Shown here in pieces: positions 40,589 to 50,448 of a stretch of 64,000 nucleotides of DNA (positions are counted from its first letter, which is position 1; the number at the start of each line of letters is the position of its first letter). Under the pieces are notes generated by a model. It worked only from the letters and a program-made list of their open reading frames with translations, had not been told where the DNA came from and did not search any database. This stretch comes from an uncultured Clostridia bacterium (GTDB lineage: Bacteria; Bacillota; Clostridia; Oscillospirales; Oscillospiraceae), in assembly GCA_945877365.1 (NCBI GenBank), contig CAMCRV010000002.1, forward strand, positions 1 to 64,000, written 5' to 3'. The position numbers and the translations under genes are program-made.

Positions 40589-42565
40589 GTGAAGGATAAC
40601 TTGGGAAGATTGCTGCGCCCCGGTGTGGGGATCTATTTTGTGGTGATGGCCATGTTCTGCGCCTTTACCCTGCTGGCAGGAAACTATTGGCTGGCAATCG
40701 CGGAGTCCTGCGTTACCATGCTGGTTTTTGCAGTGTATCTTTTCAACCGGAAGCGCCGGGACAGAAAGATCCAGCGGTATCTCGCCCAGGCGGAGAATAC
40801 GCTGGAATCCATCGGACGGGGAGAATGTCCCTTCCCTGCGGTGCTGGTTCGTCTGGCAGACGGAGGCATTGTGTGGACAAACAGCCGCTTCAGCCGCCTG
40901 ACGGGTATCGCCGATACCATGATGGAGCACGAGCTGGAGGAGGTGCTGCCGGACTTCTCCACGGACTGGCTGGCCTCGGGCAAAACGGAGTCTGCCAAGG
41001 ATGTGACCATTGATGACCGCCGCTACCGGGTATACGGAACCACCATCCGGGCAGAGGACAGCCGGGGCACCATTCTGGGCATCCTGTATCTGTGCGACCT
41101 GACGGAGCTGTATCAGGTGCGGGACGAGTATATCCGCTCCCGTCCTGTGGTTGCCATCATTCTCATCGACAACTATGAGGAGCTGACCAAGAATCTGTCG
41201 GAGAGCGCCATTTCCACCTTAAACGCCAAGCTCAACGATGCTATCACCAAGTGGACGGAGCAATATGACGGCCTGCTTCGGAAGCTGGAGCGGAACCGGT
41301 TCCTGTTTATCTTTGAAAAGCGGGATCTGCTGCGGGCTACGGAGAATAAGTTTTCCCTTCTGGAGGAGATCCATGAGGTTCTCAGTCCCTCTGGTCTGGC
41401 TGCCTCCATTTCCATCGGTCTGGGGGTGGACGGCGCCAACTTCGATGAGAGCTACAACTTTGCTGCCCTGGGCATCGAAATGGCTCTGAGCCGCGGCGGT
41501 GATCAGGCCGTTGTGAAGGATCGTTTCAACTTCACCTTCTACGGCGGCCGGAATCAGGAAGCCGCCTACAGCAGCAAGGTTCGTTCCCGTGTCACTGCCA
41601 ACTCCCTGATGGAGCTGATCGGCCAGAGCAGCCGGGTGTTCATCATGGGACACAGAAACGCCGATATGGATGCCCTGGGTGCGGCTATGGGCATCAGCTG
41701 CCTGTGCCGGAAGCGGGGCAAGAAGGCCAATATCGTCCTGGATTTGGAAAACAACGCCGCCCAGCGCCTGTTGGAGCAGATCTTTCAGGTGCCGGAATAC
41801 CAGGATGTGTTTTTGTCCGGACAGGAGGCCATGCTTCAGTGCGACAACCGCAGTATTCTGGTGGTTGTGGATACCAATCGCCCGGATCAGGTGGAGTACC
41901 AGCCTCTGCTGGAAGCCATTTCCAAGATCTGTGTGGTGGATCACCACCGCCGGGCAGCGGATTTCATCGATCCCGTGGTGCTGAGCCTGCATGAGACCTA
42001 TGCCTCCTCCGCGTCGGAGCTGGTGGCGGAGCTGATGCAGTATGTGGTGGAAAAGCCGGATGTGCTGCCCATCGAGGCCAAGAGCCTGCTGGCAGGCATC
42101 TGTCTGGATACCAAGTTCTTCAATGTCCGCACCGGTGACCGCACCTTTGAGGCGGCGGCAGCTCTGCGCCGTATGGGCGCCGACACCACGGAGGTGAAGA
42201 TGCTGCTGCAGAACGACTTCCAGGACACTATGGAGAAATACCGCATCATCAAGGCGGCGCGTCTGTACCGGGACGAGATTGCCATTGCGGCCCTCAACAG
42301 CCCAACCAGCCGGATTCTGGCTGCGCAGGCGGCGGACGAGCTGCTGAACATCTCCGGTATCTCCGCCTCCTTCGTTCTGTACGACGATGGCGACCGGGTG
42401 ATTGTATCCGCAAGAAGCATTGGCACTGCCAATGTGCAGATGATTCTGGAGCCTCTCGGCGGCGGCGGCAACGCTGCCACAGCCGGCGCCCAGATTCAGA
42501 ATACCACGGTCAAGGATGCTCTGGATATGCTGGTGGCATCCATCGATCAGTTCTATGATAAATAA
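40589..42565 (+). CDS. gdpP: Cyclic-di-AMP phosphodiesterase GdpP
   Basis: A 658-residue membrane enzyme that hydrolyses the second messenger c-di-AMP. Two N-terminal helices lie within residues 12-55. A PAS-like region (residues about 80-150) and a degenerate GGDEF domain (SISIGLGVDGANF) follow. The DHH phosphoesterase domain has MGHRNADMDALGAAMG, VVDTNRPDQ and VVDHHRRAADFID, and DHHA1 ends with GGGGNAATAGAQ. GTG at 40589 is preferred because GAAGGAGG precedes it. It heads the gdpP-rplI-dnaB gene run, an order conserved in Firmicutes. Confidence 0.96.
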   Translation: MKDNLGRLLRPGVGIYFVVMAMFCAFTLLAGNYWLAIAESCVTMLVFAVYLFNRKRRDRKIQRYLAQAENTLESIGRGECPFPAVLVRLADGGIVWTNSRFSRLTGIADTMMEHELEEVLPDFSTDWLASGKTESAKDVTIDDRRYRVYGTTIRAEDSRGTILGILYLCDLTELYQVRDEYIRSRPVVAIILIDNYEELTKNLSESAISTLNAKLNDAITKWTEQYDGLLRKLERNRFLFIFEKRDLLRATENKFSLLEEIHEVLSPSGLAASISIGLGVDGANFDESYNFAALGIEMALSRGGDQAVVKDRFNFTFYGGRNQEAAYSSKVRSRVTANSLMELIGQSSRVFIMGHRNADMDALGAAMGISCLCRKRGKKANIVLDLENNAAQRLLEQIFQVPEYQDVFLSGQEAMLQCDNRSILVVVDTNRPDQVEYQPLLEAISKICVVDHHRRAADFIDPVVLSLHETYASSASELVAELMQYVVEKPDVLPIEAKSLLAGICLDTKFFNVRTGDRTFEAAAALRRMGADTTEVKMLLQNDFQDTMEKYRIIKAARLYRDEIAIAALNSPTSRILAAQAADELLNISGISASFVLYDDGDRVIVSARSIGTANVQMILEPLGGGGNAATAGAQIQNTTVKDALDMLVASIDQFYDK

Positions 42566-42591
42566 AAATGATTCAATAAAGGAGAAGCGTT

Positions 42592-43038
42592 ATGAAAGTG
42601 ATTTTGCTGCAGGATGTGAAGGGAAAGGGTAAGAAGGGTCAGATGCTGGAGGTTTCCGACGGCTACGCCAGAAATTTCATGCTGCCTAAAAAACTGGCAA
42701 TTGAAGCCACTCCCGATGCCATCAATACCATGCGCATGAATGATAAGGCCACCCAGGAGCGGATTGCCCGGGAAAAGGCAGAGGCTCTTGCTGTTTCCAA
42801 GCAGCTGCGGGAGCTGACCGTGACCGTCACCGCCAAGGGCGGCGGCAGCGGCCGTCTCTTCGGCTCCATCACCAATGCCGAAATTGCGGAGGCTCTGGAA
42901 AAGCAGGCCGGCATCAAGCTGGACAAGCGCAAGCTGGTGCTGAATGAGACCATCAAGAATGTGGGCACCTACACCGTGACCTGCAAGCTGGGCTATGAGA
43001 TTACCGCCCCTCTGTCTGTGAAGATCGAAGAGGTGTAA
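42592..43038 (+). CDS. rplI: 50S ribosomal protein L9
   Basis: A 148-residue large-subunit protein. The N-terminal domain [17 protein letters not shown] and [13 protein letters not shown] binds 23S rRNA, a long helix connects, and the C-terminal domain contains [15 protein letters not shown]. It lies 26 bp after gdpP with AAAGGAG, and 42 bp before dnaB. Confidence 0.98.
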   Translation: MKVILLQDVKGKGKKGQMLEVSDGYARNFMLPKKLAIEATPDAINTMRMNDKATQERIAREKAEALAVSKQLRELTVTVTAKGGGSGRLFGSITNAEIAEALEKQAGIKLDKRKLVLNETIKNVGTYTVTCKLGYEITAPLSVKIEEV

Positions 43039-43080
43039 GGCTCTTCTGGCCTGTAAATTCTGAGAGAAGGAGAACCAAGC

Positions 43081-44421
43081 ATGGATGAAGAACTGCTTTC
43101 CCGGCAGCAGCCCCAGTCTCTGGAGGCGGAGCAGGCTGTTTTGGGTTCGATCCTCATTGACAGCCGTTGCATCACCGATGTGGTGGGCATTGTCCGCCCG
43201 GAGGATTTTTACCTGCAGCAGAACCGGGAGATTTTTGAAGCCATCTATACCATGTTCAACTTCTCCCAGACCATCGACCCGGTGACGGTGCTGGATAAGC
43301 TGAAGGAGCTGGGTTACTATCACGACAATTCCCGGGACTACATTTTGCAGCTGATGGAGATTACCCCCACCGCTGCCCATGCAGTCCGATATGCCAATAT
43401 TGTCCGGGAAAAGGCCATGCTCCGGGGGCTGGGTCAGGCGGCCTCCGATATCACCGAAATGGTGTATGAGGAAGTGGGCACTGCCAGCGAAATGCTGGAA
43501 TCCGCGGAAAAGAAAATCTATGCTCTGCGCAAGGGAGAGCATGGGGATTCTCTGGAGCATGTGGGCACCGTCCTGCACCGGGTGTTTGATACCCTGACGG
43601 AGCTGAGCCAGTCCGAATCTCCCATTCCCGGCCTGTCTACAGGTTTGCGGGATCTGGACACCAAGATCAACGGCCTGAACAAGTCCGATCTGGTGCTGGT
43701 GGCAGCCCGCCCAGCCATGGGTAAGTCCACCTTCTCTTTGAATATCGGACTGAATGTGGCAAAAAAGTATAAGAAAACCGTGGCTCTTTTCAATCTGGAA
43801 ATGTCCCGGGAGCAGCTGGTGCTGCGCCTGATGTCCAGTGAGAGCTTTGTGGAGCTGCAAAAGCTGGTTACCGGCAAGCTCAGTGACGAGGATTGGGTCA
43901 AGCTGTGCATGGCCTCCGCCGCCCTGAGCCAGACGGATATCCGGGTGGACGACAATCCTACCGTCACTGTGGCGGAGATGAATGCCAAGCTCCGGCGTCT
44001 GGACAATCTGGGGCTGGTGATCATCGACTACCTCCAGCTGATGAACGGCTCCGGCTATGGAAAATCCTCCGGAGAGAATCGCGTGCAGGTGGTGGGCGAG
44101 ATCTCCCGTTCTCTGAAGATCATGGCCAAGGAGCTGAATGTCCCGGTGATCTGTCTGAGCCAGCTGTCCCGTGCGGTGGAGAGCCGGACGGACAAGCGGC
44201 CCATCATGTCCGACCTCCGGGAATCCGGTGCCATCGAGCAGGATGCGGATGTGATCATGTTCCTGTACCGGGATGAATATTATAACCCCAATACGGAGGA
44301 TAAGGGCGTTGCCGAGTGCATCGTCTCAAAAAACCGTCACGGCGAGACCGGCACGGTGAAGCTGCAGTGGATTCCCCAGTTCCAGACCTTTGCCGACCGG
44401 GAGTGGAAGCATGCTGAATAA
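43081..44421 (+). CDS. dnaB: Replicative DNA helicase DnaB
   Basis: The 446-residue hexameric helicase at the replication fork. The N-terminal domain begins PQSLEAEQAVLGSILID. The RecA-like C-domain has a Walker A (ARPAMGKSTFSLNIG), Walker B (LGLVIIDYLQLM) and SQLSRAVESRTDKRPIMSDL with the arginine finger region. No intein is present. It overlaps the tilS start by 11 bp. Confidence 0.98.
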   Translation: MDEELLSRQQPQSLEAEQAVLGSILIDSRCITDVVGIVRPEDFYLQQNREIFEAIYTMFNFSQTIDPVTVLDKLKELGYYHDNSRDYILQLMEITPTAAHAVRYANIVREKAMLRGLGQAASDITEMVYEEVGTASEMLESAEKKIYALRKGEHGDSLEHVGTVLHRVFDTLTELSQSESPIPGLSTGLRDLDTKINGLNKSDLVLVAARPAMGKSTFSLNIGLNVAKKYKKTVALFNLEMSREQLVLRLMSSESFVELQKLVTGKLSDEDWVKLCMASAALSQTDIRVDDNPTVTVAEMNAKLRRLDNLGLVIIDYLQLMNGSGYGKSSGENRVQVVGEISRSLKIMAKELNVPVICLSQLSRAVESRTDKRPIMSDLRESGAIEQDADVIMFLYRDEYYNPNTEDKGVAECIVSKNRHGETGTVKLQWIPQFQTFADREWKHAE

Positions 44422-45682
44422 GCTCTATGCCTTCATCCGGCAGCAGGGGTTGATAAACCGGGGAGATACGGTGATCTGTGCCCTCTCCGGCGGAGCCGAT
44501 TCCGTGGCGCTGCTGTATGCTCTGTATCTGCTGCGGGACAGGCTGGGAATCCGGCTGGAAGCGGCACATTTTAACCACTGTCTCCGGGGAGAGGAATCCC
44601 AAAGGGATGAGAATTTTGTCCGGGAGCTGTGTGAAAAGCTGGATATACCCCTGAACATTTCCCGGGGAGAGATTGTCCCGGGACAGAAGGGACTGGAAAA
44701 TGCCGCCCGGGAGGCAAGATATGCCTTCCTGTGCTCCCTCCCCGGCAAAATTGCCACAGCCCATACAGCAGATGACAACGCAGAGACGGTGCTGATGCGC
44801 CTGATCCGGGGCACGGGGCTGAGAGGGCTGGGGGGAATTCCTCCGGTGAACGGCTGCGTTATCCGCCCCATGCTCACAGTGACCCGGCAGGATGTGGAGG
44901 GCTTTCTCAGGGAACATGACCTTCCTCATGTGGAGGACAGTACCAATGCCGGGGATGCTTTCCTGCGCAACCGGCTTCGTCATCATGTAATGCCCCTGCT
45001 GAAGCAGGAAAACCCCAGACTTGCAGAAAACCTTTCCACGATGGCTTTGCGGCTGCGGCTGGATGAGGATGCCCTCTCCCAACAGGCTGGTTTTTCACAG
45101 ATCCCCCCGGTCTCCCGGCTTCGGCAAATGCCCCCTGCGGTGCGCAGCCGGGTGCTGGAACAGTTTTTACGGGAAAACGGTGTCCGGGAACCGGAGCAGA
45201 CGCATATTGCCCAGGCGGAGGCACTGGTGTTTTCGGATAATCCCTCTGCCCGCATCACCTTCCCCGGGGGCATTGCCGTCACCCGGTGCTATGATACGCT
45301 GGAAGCAGGGGAGCAGAAGAGAGAGATTTCCCCGATGGTATTGGATGGTGTTTTGGATCTTCCCCGGCTGGGTCTTCGGATTATCTGCACCCCGGCGCAG
45401 AAAACCCTGAATACACCATATGCATTCACCGTCTGTCCCGAAGGAGAAATCATCGTCAGGAGCCGGCAGGCAGGGGACAAAATCCGCCTGCCCGGGGGAG
45501 AAAAGAGCCTGAAAAAGCTGTTTATTGACCGGAAAATTCCGGCAAACCAGAGAAATCAGATTCCGGTTCTGGAAGATTCCCGGGGGATTCTGGGAGTGTA
45601 TGGCATCGGCGCAAACTTGCACCGCCATTCGGGTTCCAGCCCGGCAATGACCATCCGCTTTGAGAGCATACCGAAAGAATAG
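44411..45682 (+). CDS. tilS: tRNA(Ile)-lysidine synthetase
   Basis: Converts C34 of the CAU-anticodon tRNA-Ile to lysidine, so that it reads AUA. The 423-residue protein has the PP-loop SGGADSVALL at residues about 25-34, ahFNHCLRGEESQRDE, and TAHTADDNAETVLMRLIRGT. The C-terminal TilS domain ends near LFIDRKIPANQRNQIP. ATG at 44411 overlaps the end of dnaB, so translation is likely coupled. Next comes hpt, matching the tilS-hpt-ftsH order of Firmicutes. Confidence 0.97.
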   Translation: MLNKLYAFIRQQGLINRGDTVICALSGGADSVALLYALYLLRDRLGIRLEAAHFNHCLRGEESQRDENFVRELCEKLDIPLNISRGEIVPGQKGLENAAREARYAFLCSLPGKIATAHTADDNAETVLMRLIRGTGLRGLGGIPPVNGCVIRPMLTVTRQDVEGFLREHDLPHVEDSTNAGDAFLRNRLRHHVMPLLKQENPRLAENLSTMALRLRLDEDALSQQAGFSQIPPVSRLRQMPPAVRSRVLEQFLRENGVREPEQTHIAQAEALVFSDNPSARITFPGGIAVTRCYDTLEAGEQKREISPMVLDGVLDLPRLGLRIICTPAQKTLNTPYAFTVCPEGEIIVRSRQAGDKIRLPGGEKSLKKLFIDRKIPANQRNQIPVLEDSRGILGVYGIGANLHRHSGSSPAMTIRFESIPKE

Positions 45683-45698
45683 GGAGGCAGAAAAAACA

Positions 45699-46241
45699 AT
45701 GGAAAACGATATTTTGAAGATCTTGATCTCCGAGGAGGAGCTTCACAGCCGGATTGCCCAGCTCGGTGAGGAAATCACCCGGGACTATGCCGGCAAGGAT
45801 CCGGTGATTCTGGGTGTGCTGAAGGGCGTCGTGGTGTTCTATGCGGATATGATTCGCCAGATCCGGGTGCCCTGCCAGATGGATTTCATGTGCCTTTCCT
45901 CCTATCACGGAACCCAGTCCACCGGGAATATGGTGGTCAGGCAGGATATGTCCGTGGATGTTACCGGCCGCCATGTGCTGATTTTGGAGGATATTTTTGA
46001 TACAGGCAGCTCGCTGGACTATACCTATCGCCATGTTTGCAGCAAGAACCCTGCCTCCATTCGGATCTGTACCCTGCTGGATAAGCCGGAGCGCAGAAAG
46101 CCCGGCATCACTCTGGTGCCGGATTATGTGGGCTTCACCATTCCCAATGAGTTTGTGGTGGGCTATGGACTGGACTTTAATGAGCACTACCGGAATCTGC
46201 CCTATGTGGGGGTTTTGAAGCCGGAAGCATATCAGAAGTGA
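45699..46241 (+). CDS. hpt: Hypoxanthine phosphoribosyltransferase
   Basis: Salvages hypoxanthine and guanine with PRPP. The 180-residue protein has the PRPP-binding motif VLILEDIFDTGSSLDY and the flexible-loop region CLSSYHGTQSTGN. Near the C-terminus VGFTIPNEFVVGYGLDFNE contacts the base. ATG at 45699 follows AGGGAGG. It lies 16 bp after tilS and 19 bp before ftsH. In B. subtilis the Hpt-TilS pair also regulates ftsH. Confidence 0.97.
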   Translation: MENDILKILISEEELHSRIAQLGEEITRDYAGKDPVILGVLKGVVVFYADMIRQIRVPCQMDFMCLSSYHGTQSTGNMVVRQDMSVDVTGRHVLILEDIFDTGSSLDYTYRHVCSKNPASIRICTLLDKPERRKPGITLVPDYVGFTIPNEFVVGYGLDFNEHYRNLPYVGVLKPEAYQK

Positions 46242-46260
46242 AATAAGGAGAAAACCCGAT

Positions 46261-48141
46261 TTGAAAAACCGTAGATTCATACCATTCATCGTCTATGCCC
46301 TGGTGATGCTCCTGGTGATGAGCTGGGCCTCCGGCCTGTTTACCCAGCGGCAGGATGACCTTGCCTATTCGGAGCTAGTCAGCCTCTTCCGCAAGGAGCA
46401 GGTCAAGAGCTTCGTGGTGCGCGATCAGGCTATCTCTCTGACACTGCACAGCCCATACAATGGAAAAACCAACCTGATTGCCACGCTGGCAGATCCGGAG
46501 AGCTTCCGGCAGGAGATGATGCCGCTGCTGATGGAGCAGAGCGAGGCTGGAATTCTGGAGAGCTATGACTTCAATCCGGAAAAGACCCTGAGCCCTTATG
46601 ACTTTATCCTGCCCCTGGTGATTGTCGGACTGATCCTGCTGTTTGTGTGGGGCTTCCTGATGGGTCGGATGAACAACAATAACCCCATGGCAAACTTTGG
46701 CAAGGCACGAACGGTACTGGGAGTGCCGGACGGCAAAAAGGTCACCTTTGACGATGTGGCCGGCGCGGACGAGGAGAAGGAAGAACTGGCAGAGGTGGTG
46801 GATTTCCTCCGGGATCCCGCCAAGTACACCGCCATGGGTGCCCGGATTCCCCATGGAATCCTTCTGGTTGGCCCCCCCGGCACCGGTAAGACCCTGCTTG
46901 CCCGGGCTGTGGCAGGGGAAGCGGATGTCCAGTTCCTGTCCATTTCCGGTTCTGACTTTGTGGAGATGTATGTGGGCGTGGGCGCCAGCCGTGTCCGTGA
47001 CCTGTTTGAACAGGCCAAGAAAATCGCTCCTGCCATTATTTTCATCGACGAGATCGATGCCGTCGGCCGCAAGCGTGGCTCCGGCCTTGGCGGCGGACAC
47101 GACGAGAAGGAGCAGACCCTGAACCAGATGCTGGTGGAGATGGACGGCTTCGGCCGGACAGACGGGGTCATTGTTCTGGCAGCCACCAACCGCCCGGATA
47201 TTCTGGATCCGGCGCTGCTGCGCCCCGGCCGGTTTGACCGGCAGATTCATGTGGGTCGCCCGGATGTGAAAGGCCGTGAGGATATCCTGAAGGTTCATGC
47301 CCGGGAGAAGAAGCTGGCAGAGAATGTGGATTTGAAGGTCGTGGCTCGGGCCACCTCCGGCTTTACCGGAGCGGATCTCGGCAACCTTCTGAATGAAGCT
47401 GCCATTCTGGCAGCCCGGATGAACCGTCCGGTGCTGACCATGGAGGATATCAACGAGGCCATGATGAAGATTCTGGCCGGACCTGCCAAGCACAGCCGGG
47501 TTCAGACCCGCCGGGATCTGAAAACCACAGCCATCCACGAGGCCGGTCATGCCGTGGCTACCTACTGCCTGCCCACTCAGGATCCGGTGCGGTATATCAC
47601 CATTGTCCCCAGAGGCCAGTCTCTGGGCTCCACCTGGAGCCTGCCCCAGGACGATTCCTTTAATATGACCCGGAATCAGATGTATGAGGAAATTGTCACG
47701 CTGCTGGGCGGACGGGTGGCGGAGGATCTCTTTGTGGGGGATATCTCCGTTGGCGCCTCCAATGATATCGACCGGGCTACCAAGCTGGCTAAGGATATGG
47801 TGGCCAGATACGGTATGTGTGAGCGGCTGGGCACCGTCTCCTATCTGGAAGGCGGCGAGGTCTTCATCGGCCGGGACTACCAGACCACCAAGAGCTACTC
47901 TGAGGAAGTGGCAGCCACCATCGATCAGGAGGTCAAGAGCCTCATTGATAAGGCCTATGCCCAGTGCCGCCAGATTCTGTCGGACAATGCGCAGAAGCTC
48001 CACGAGGTTGTGGACTTCCTGCTGGATAAGGAATCCATGAGCGGCGAGCAGTTTGCCGCCCTGATGGAGGGTCGCCAGATCGGCGAGGCTTCCGCAACCA
48101 CATTGCTGGATTTCACCGTGGAAGAAAAAACCGAGGAATAA
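46261..48141 (+). CDS. ftsH: ATP-dependent zinc metalloprotease FtsH
   Basis: A 626-residue membrane AAA protease. Two N-terminal helices (residues about 8-27 and 110-130) flank an outside loop. The AAA domain has Walker A ([12 protein letters not shown]), Walker B ([15 protein letters not shown]) and a second region of homology ([19 protein letters not shown]). The zinc site is HEAGHAV. It starts with TTG, supported by AAGGAG 9 nt upstream. A strong hairpin follows the stop. Confidence 0.98.
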   Translation: MKNRRFIPFIVYALVMLLVMSWASGLFTQRQDDLAYSELVSLFRKEQVKSFVVRDQAISLTLHSPYNGKTNLIATLADPESFRQEMMPLLMEQSEAGILESYDFNPEKTLSPYDFILPLVIVGLILLFVWGFLMGRMNNNNPMANFGKARTVLGVPDGKKVTFDDVAGADEEKEELAEVVDFLRDPAKYTAMGARIPHGILLVGPPGTGKTLLARAVAGEADVQFLSISGSDFVEMYVGVGASRVRDLFEQAKKIAPAIIFIDEIDAVGRKRGSGLGGGHDEKEQTLNQMLVEMDGFGRTDGVIVLAATNRPDILDPALLRPGRFDRQIHVGRPDVKGREDILKVHAREKKLAENVDLKVVARATSGFTGADLGNLLNEAAILAARMNRPVLTMEDINEAMMKILAGPAKHSRVQTRRDLKTTAIHEAGHAVATYCLPTQDPVRYITIVPRGQSLGSTWSLPQDDSFNMTRNQMYEEIVTLLGGRVAEDLFVGDISVGASNDIDRATKLAKDMVARYGMCERLGTVSYLEGGEVFIGRDYQTTKSYSEEVAATIDQEVKSLIDKAYAQCRQILSDNAQKLHEVVDFLLDKESMSGEQFAALMEGRQIGEASATTLLDFTVEEKTEE

Positions 48142-48147
48142 CAAGAT

Positions 48148-48174
48148 GCCGGAATGGAAGTGATCCATTCCGGC
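48148..48174. terminator. Terminator after ftsH
   Basis: An 11-bp perfect stem (GCCGGAATGGA and complement) with a 5-nt loop between convergent ftsH and the hemolysin III gene. Confidence 0.85.
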
Positions 48175-48181
48175 GTCATCT

Positions 48182-48853
48182 TTACAGGACATACAGGAAA
48201 ATGCACAGCCATTGCAGTACAGCCCCCAGCACCACGAAAACATGGAAGATGCTGTGCATCCATTTCCGCTTTTTCCCCAGACCATACAGGATGGAACCTA
48301 CAGTGTAGGCAATTCCTCCCAGAAGCAGCAGGGTAAACCCAGCACTTCCCAGAACCTCCATAGTTTGCCGCCAGAAGGGGATCACCGCCCAGCCCAGCAC
48401 CAGATAGCAGATCATGGAAAAGACGCGATAGTTGTGCAGGTCAATGGCGGTGAACACCGTAGCCAAAGCCGCCATGCCCCACTCAATGCCGAAAAGCGTC
48501 CAGGCGATGCCGGGATACTGAGGCCGCAGGCCGCACAGAAGAACCGGGGTGTAGGTTCCGGCGATGAGGAAATAAATGGTGCAGTGGTCGATGACCTGAA
48601 GCACCTTCTTCCCCAGATTGGGTCTCATCCCGTGGTAGACACTGGAAATGGTAAAGACCAGAAGCATACTGCTGCCATAGATGGCGCAGCTGACGATGCC
48701 CCAGCCGTTTGCCCGGAGGGAAGAACGGAGGATGCAGCTCAGCAGGGCGGTGATGCCGATGAGCGCACCCAGAATATGGGTCAGCATATTGGCAAGCTCT
48801 TCCCCTCTGGTATAGGCTGGCAGAGCCCGTTGTGACAGTTTTGTGCGTTTCAT
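48182..48853 (-). CDS. Hemolysin III / PAQR-family membrane protein
   Basis: A 223-residue protein with seven predicted helices, of the YqfA/hemolysin III (PAQR-like) family. ATG at 48853 (MKRTKLSQRALPAYTRGEEL) follows AGGAGG. Family motifs are ANMLTHILGALIG with the first conserved His, SSVYHGMRPN, VIDHCTIYFLIAGTYTP, and C-terminal KRKWMHSIFHVFVVLG. The three histidine positions form a metal site in PAQR receptors. Activity in bacteria is not established, and the name hemolysin should not be taken literally. Confidence 0.9.
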   Translation of the reverse strand: MKRTKLSQRALPAYTRGEELANMLTHILGALIGITALLSCILRSSLRANGWGIVSCAIYGSSMLLVFTISSVYHGMRPNLGKKVLQVIDHCTIYFLIAGTYTPVLLCGLRPQYPGIAWTLFGIEWGMAALATVFTAIDLHNYRVFSMICYLVLGWAVIPFWRQTMEVLGSAGFTLLLLGGIAYTVGSILYGLGKKRKWMHSIFHVFVVLGAVLQWLCIFLYVL

Positions 48854-48930
48854 GGAAAAACCTCCTGAATCATTTTCCTCAGAATAGCAGGAAAGTCCGG
48901 GAGAAACCACCCACAGTCCGGAGAATCCCA

Positions 48931-48971
48931 CCTGACGGAGAAATTCTCCCCCAAAGAGATTTTCTCTACAG
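48931..48971. promoter_or_regulatory. Upstream dyads of lysA, shared with degV
   Basis: CCTGACGGAGAAATTCTCC contains the dyad GGAGAA-A-TTCTCC (48937-48949), followed by AGAGA-TTT-TCTCT (48955-48967) and CTACAG directly before the -35 box. CGGAGAA also recurs just upstream at 48919-48925. The degV upstream region has the same block. Confidence 0.5.
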
Positions 48972-48973
48972 GG

Positions 48974-49002
48974 TTGACAAGAGGGACTGAAAGGATTACA
49001 AT
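48974..49002 (+). promoter_or_regulatory. Promoter of lysA
   Basis: TTGACA (48974-48979) and TACAAT (48997-49002) with 17-bp spacing, 33 bp before the start codon. Confidence 0.85.
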
Positions 49003-49034
49003 TTCCAAAAGAAAAATGAGTCGGAGGAGAAAAG

Positions 49035-50297
49035 ATGAAGAAAACCCCCTTTATTACCCTGGAAAAGGCGAAGGAAATCGCCGCCCAGATCCCGACACCC
49101 TTCCATGTGTATGACGAGGCGGGCATCCGCCGCAATGCCCGGGCGTTGAAGGAGGCTTTTGCATGGAATAAAGGCTTCAAGGAGTACTTTGCCGTCAAAG
49201 CAACCCCCAATCCCTTTATCATCAAGATTTTGCAGGAGGAGGGCTGCGGCTGTGACTGCGCCACCTACACCGAGCTGGTGCTGGCAGAGGCCGCAGGTGT
49301 CACCGGGCACAATGTGATGTTCTCCTCCAATGTGACCCCGGAGAAGGATATGCGCAAGGCTCTGCAAATGGGGGCCTATATCAATCTGGACGATGCCACC
49401 TATGTGGATTTTCTGGCTCAGATGGGGGATGTGCCGGAGACGGTCTGCCTGCGGTATAATCCCGGTGGCTCCTTCAGCCTGGGCAATACCATTATGGATA
49501 TGCCCCGGGATGCCAAGTACGGCATGACGGAGGATCAGATGGCCGGTGCCATTTTGCGCCTGATGGAGCTGGGAACCAAGCATTTTGGCCTGCACGCGTT
49601 TCTGGCCTCTAACACCGGCACCAATGAATACTACCCGGAACTGGCTTCTCAGATGTTCCGTCTGGCTGTCCGGCTGCGCAACGCCACCGGCGCCCATATC
49701 GCCTTTATCAACCTCTCCGGCGGCATCGGCGTGGACTACCGCCCGGAGCAGCCCAGCTGCGATATCCGGGTTATCGGTGAGGGTGTCCGCAACCGCTATG
49801 AGAGTATTCTGAGGCCCCAGGGGATGGATGACATTGCTATCTTTACCGAGTTGGGTCGCTTTATGCTGGCGCCCTATGGTCACCTGATCTCCACGGTGCT
49901 GCACCAGAAGCACATCTACCGGGAGTATGTGGGTCTGGATGCCTGCGCCGCCGACCTGATGCGTCCTGCCATGTATGGCGCTTACCATCACATCACGGTT
50001 TTGGGCAAGGAAACCGCCATTCTGGATCATGTCTACGATGTTACCGGCGGCCTGTGTGAAAATAATGACAAGTTTGCTGTGGAGCGCAGCCTGCCTGCCA
50101 TCCAGATCGGGGATATCGTGGCCATTCACGATACCGGTGCCCACGGCCATTCCATGGGCTACAATTACAACGGCAAGCTCCGCAGCGCCGAGGTGCTGCT
50201 GCACCCCGACGGTTCCTTCCAGATGATCCGCCGGGCGGAGACAGCTGCGGACTATTTTGCCACACTGGATTTCGCAGGGCTGGAGTACAAGTGGTAA
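49035..50297 (+). CDS. lysA: Diaminopimelate decarboxylase
   Basis: Last step of lysine synthesis, converting meso-diaminopimelate to lysine with pyridoxal phosphate. The 420-residue fold III enzyme has the PLP lysine in EYFAVKATPNPFI, CDCATYTELVLAEAAG, and the phosphate-binding LSGGIGVDYRPEQ. The C-terminal half has TELGRFMLAPYGHL and DACAADLMRPAMYGAYHHI, with the active-site Cys in DACAAD. It is monocistronic with its own promoter and terminator. Related decarboxylases exist, but these residues fit LysA. Confidence 0.9.
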   Translation: MKKTPFITLEKAKEIAAQIPTPFHVYDEAGIRRNARALKEAFAWNKGFKEYFAVKATPNPFIIKILQEEGCGCDCATYTELVLAEAAGVTGHNVMFSSNVTPEKDMRKALQMGAYINLDDATYVDFLAQMGDVPETVCLRYNPGGSFSLGNTIMDMPRDAKYGMTEDQMAGAILRLMELGTKHFGLHAFLASNTGTNEYYPELASQMFRLAVRLRNATGAHIAFINLSGGIGVDYRPEQPSCDIRVIGEGVRNRYESILRPQGMDDIAIFTELGRFMLAPYGHLISTVLHQKHIYREYVGLDACAADLMRPAMYGAYHHITVLGKETAILDHVYDVTGGLCENNDKFAVERSLPAIQIGDIVAIHDTGAHGHSMGYNYNGKLRSAEVLLHPDGSFQMIRRAETAADYFATLDFAGLEYKW

Positions 50298-50310
50298 CTT
50301 GTACGAAATA

Positions 50311-50336
50311 GCCAAAAAGCGGGGCGCTTTTTTGGC
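50311..50336 (+). terminator. Terminator after lysA
   Basis: A hairpin (GCCAAAAAGCG region with AGCG-GGG-CGCT core) followed by TTTTTT directly after the stop codon. Confidence 0.75.
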
Positions 50337-50389
50337 AGTTCGGCGGCAGGGTGTTGAAAAAAATTCATACTTTTTCCAGTAAAGTGTGC

Positions 50390-50395
50390 TATAAT
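50390..50395 (+). promoter_or_regulatory. Extended -10 promoter of the CBS gene
   Basis: TGC-TATAAT gives an extended -10 box; the -35 region (ATACTT at 50367-50372) is weak. Confidence 0.6.
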
Positions 50396-50448
50396 GGTAT
50401 AGGCGGCATGGTGAGCTGCAATTCGCCGCCCACCGAAAAGGAGAATCT

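Noticed and set aside
48182-48853. Hemolysin III as a virulence toxin
   Set aside because: The family is a widespread PAQR-like membrane protein; the name is historical.
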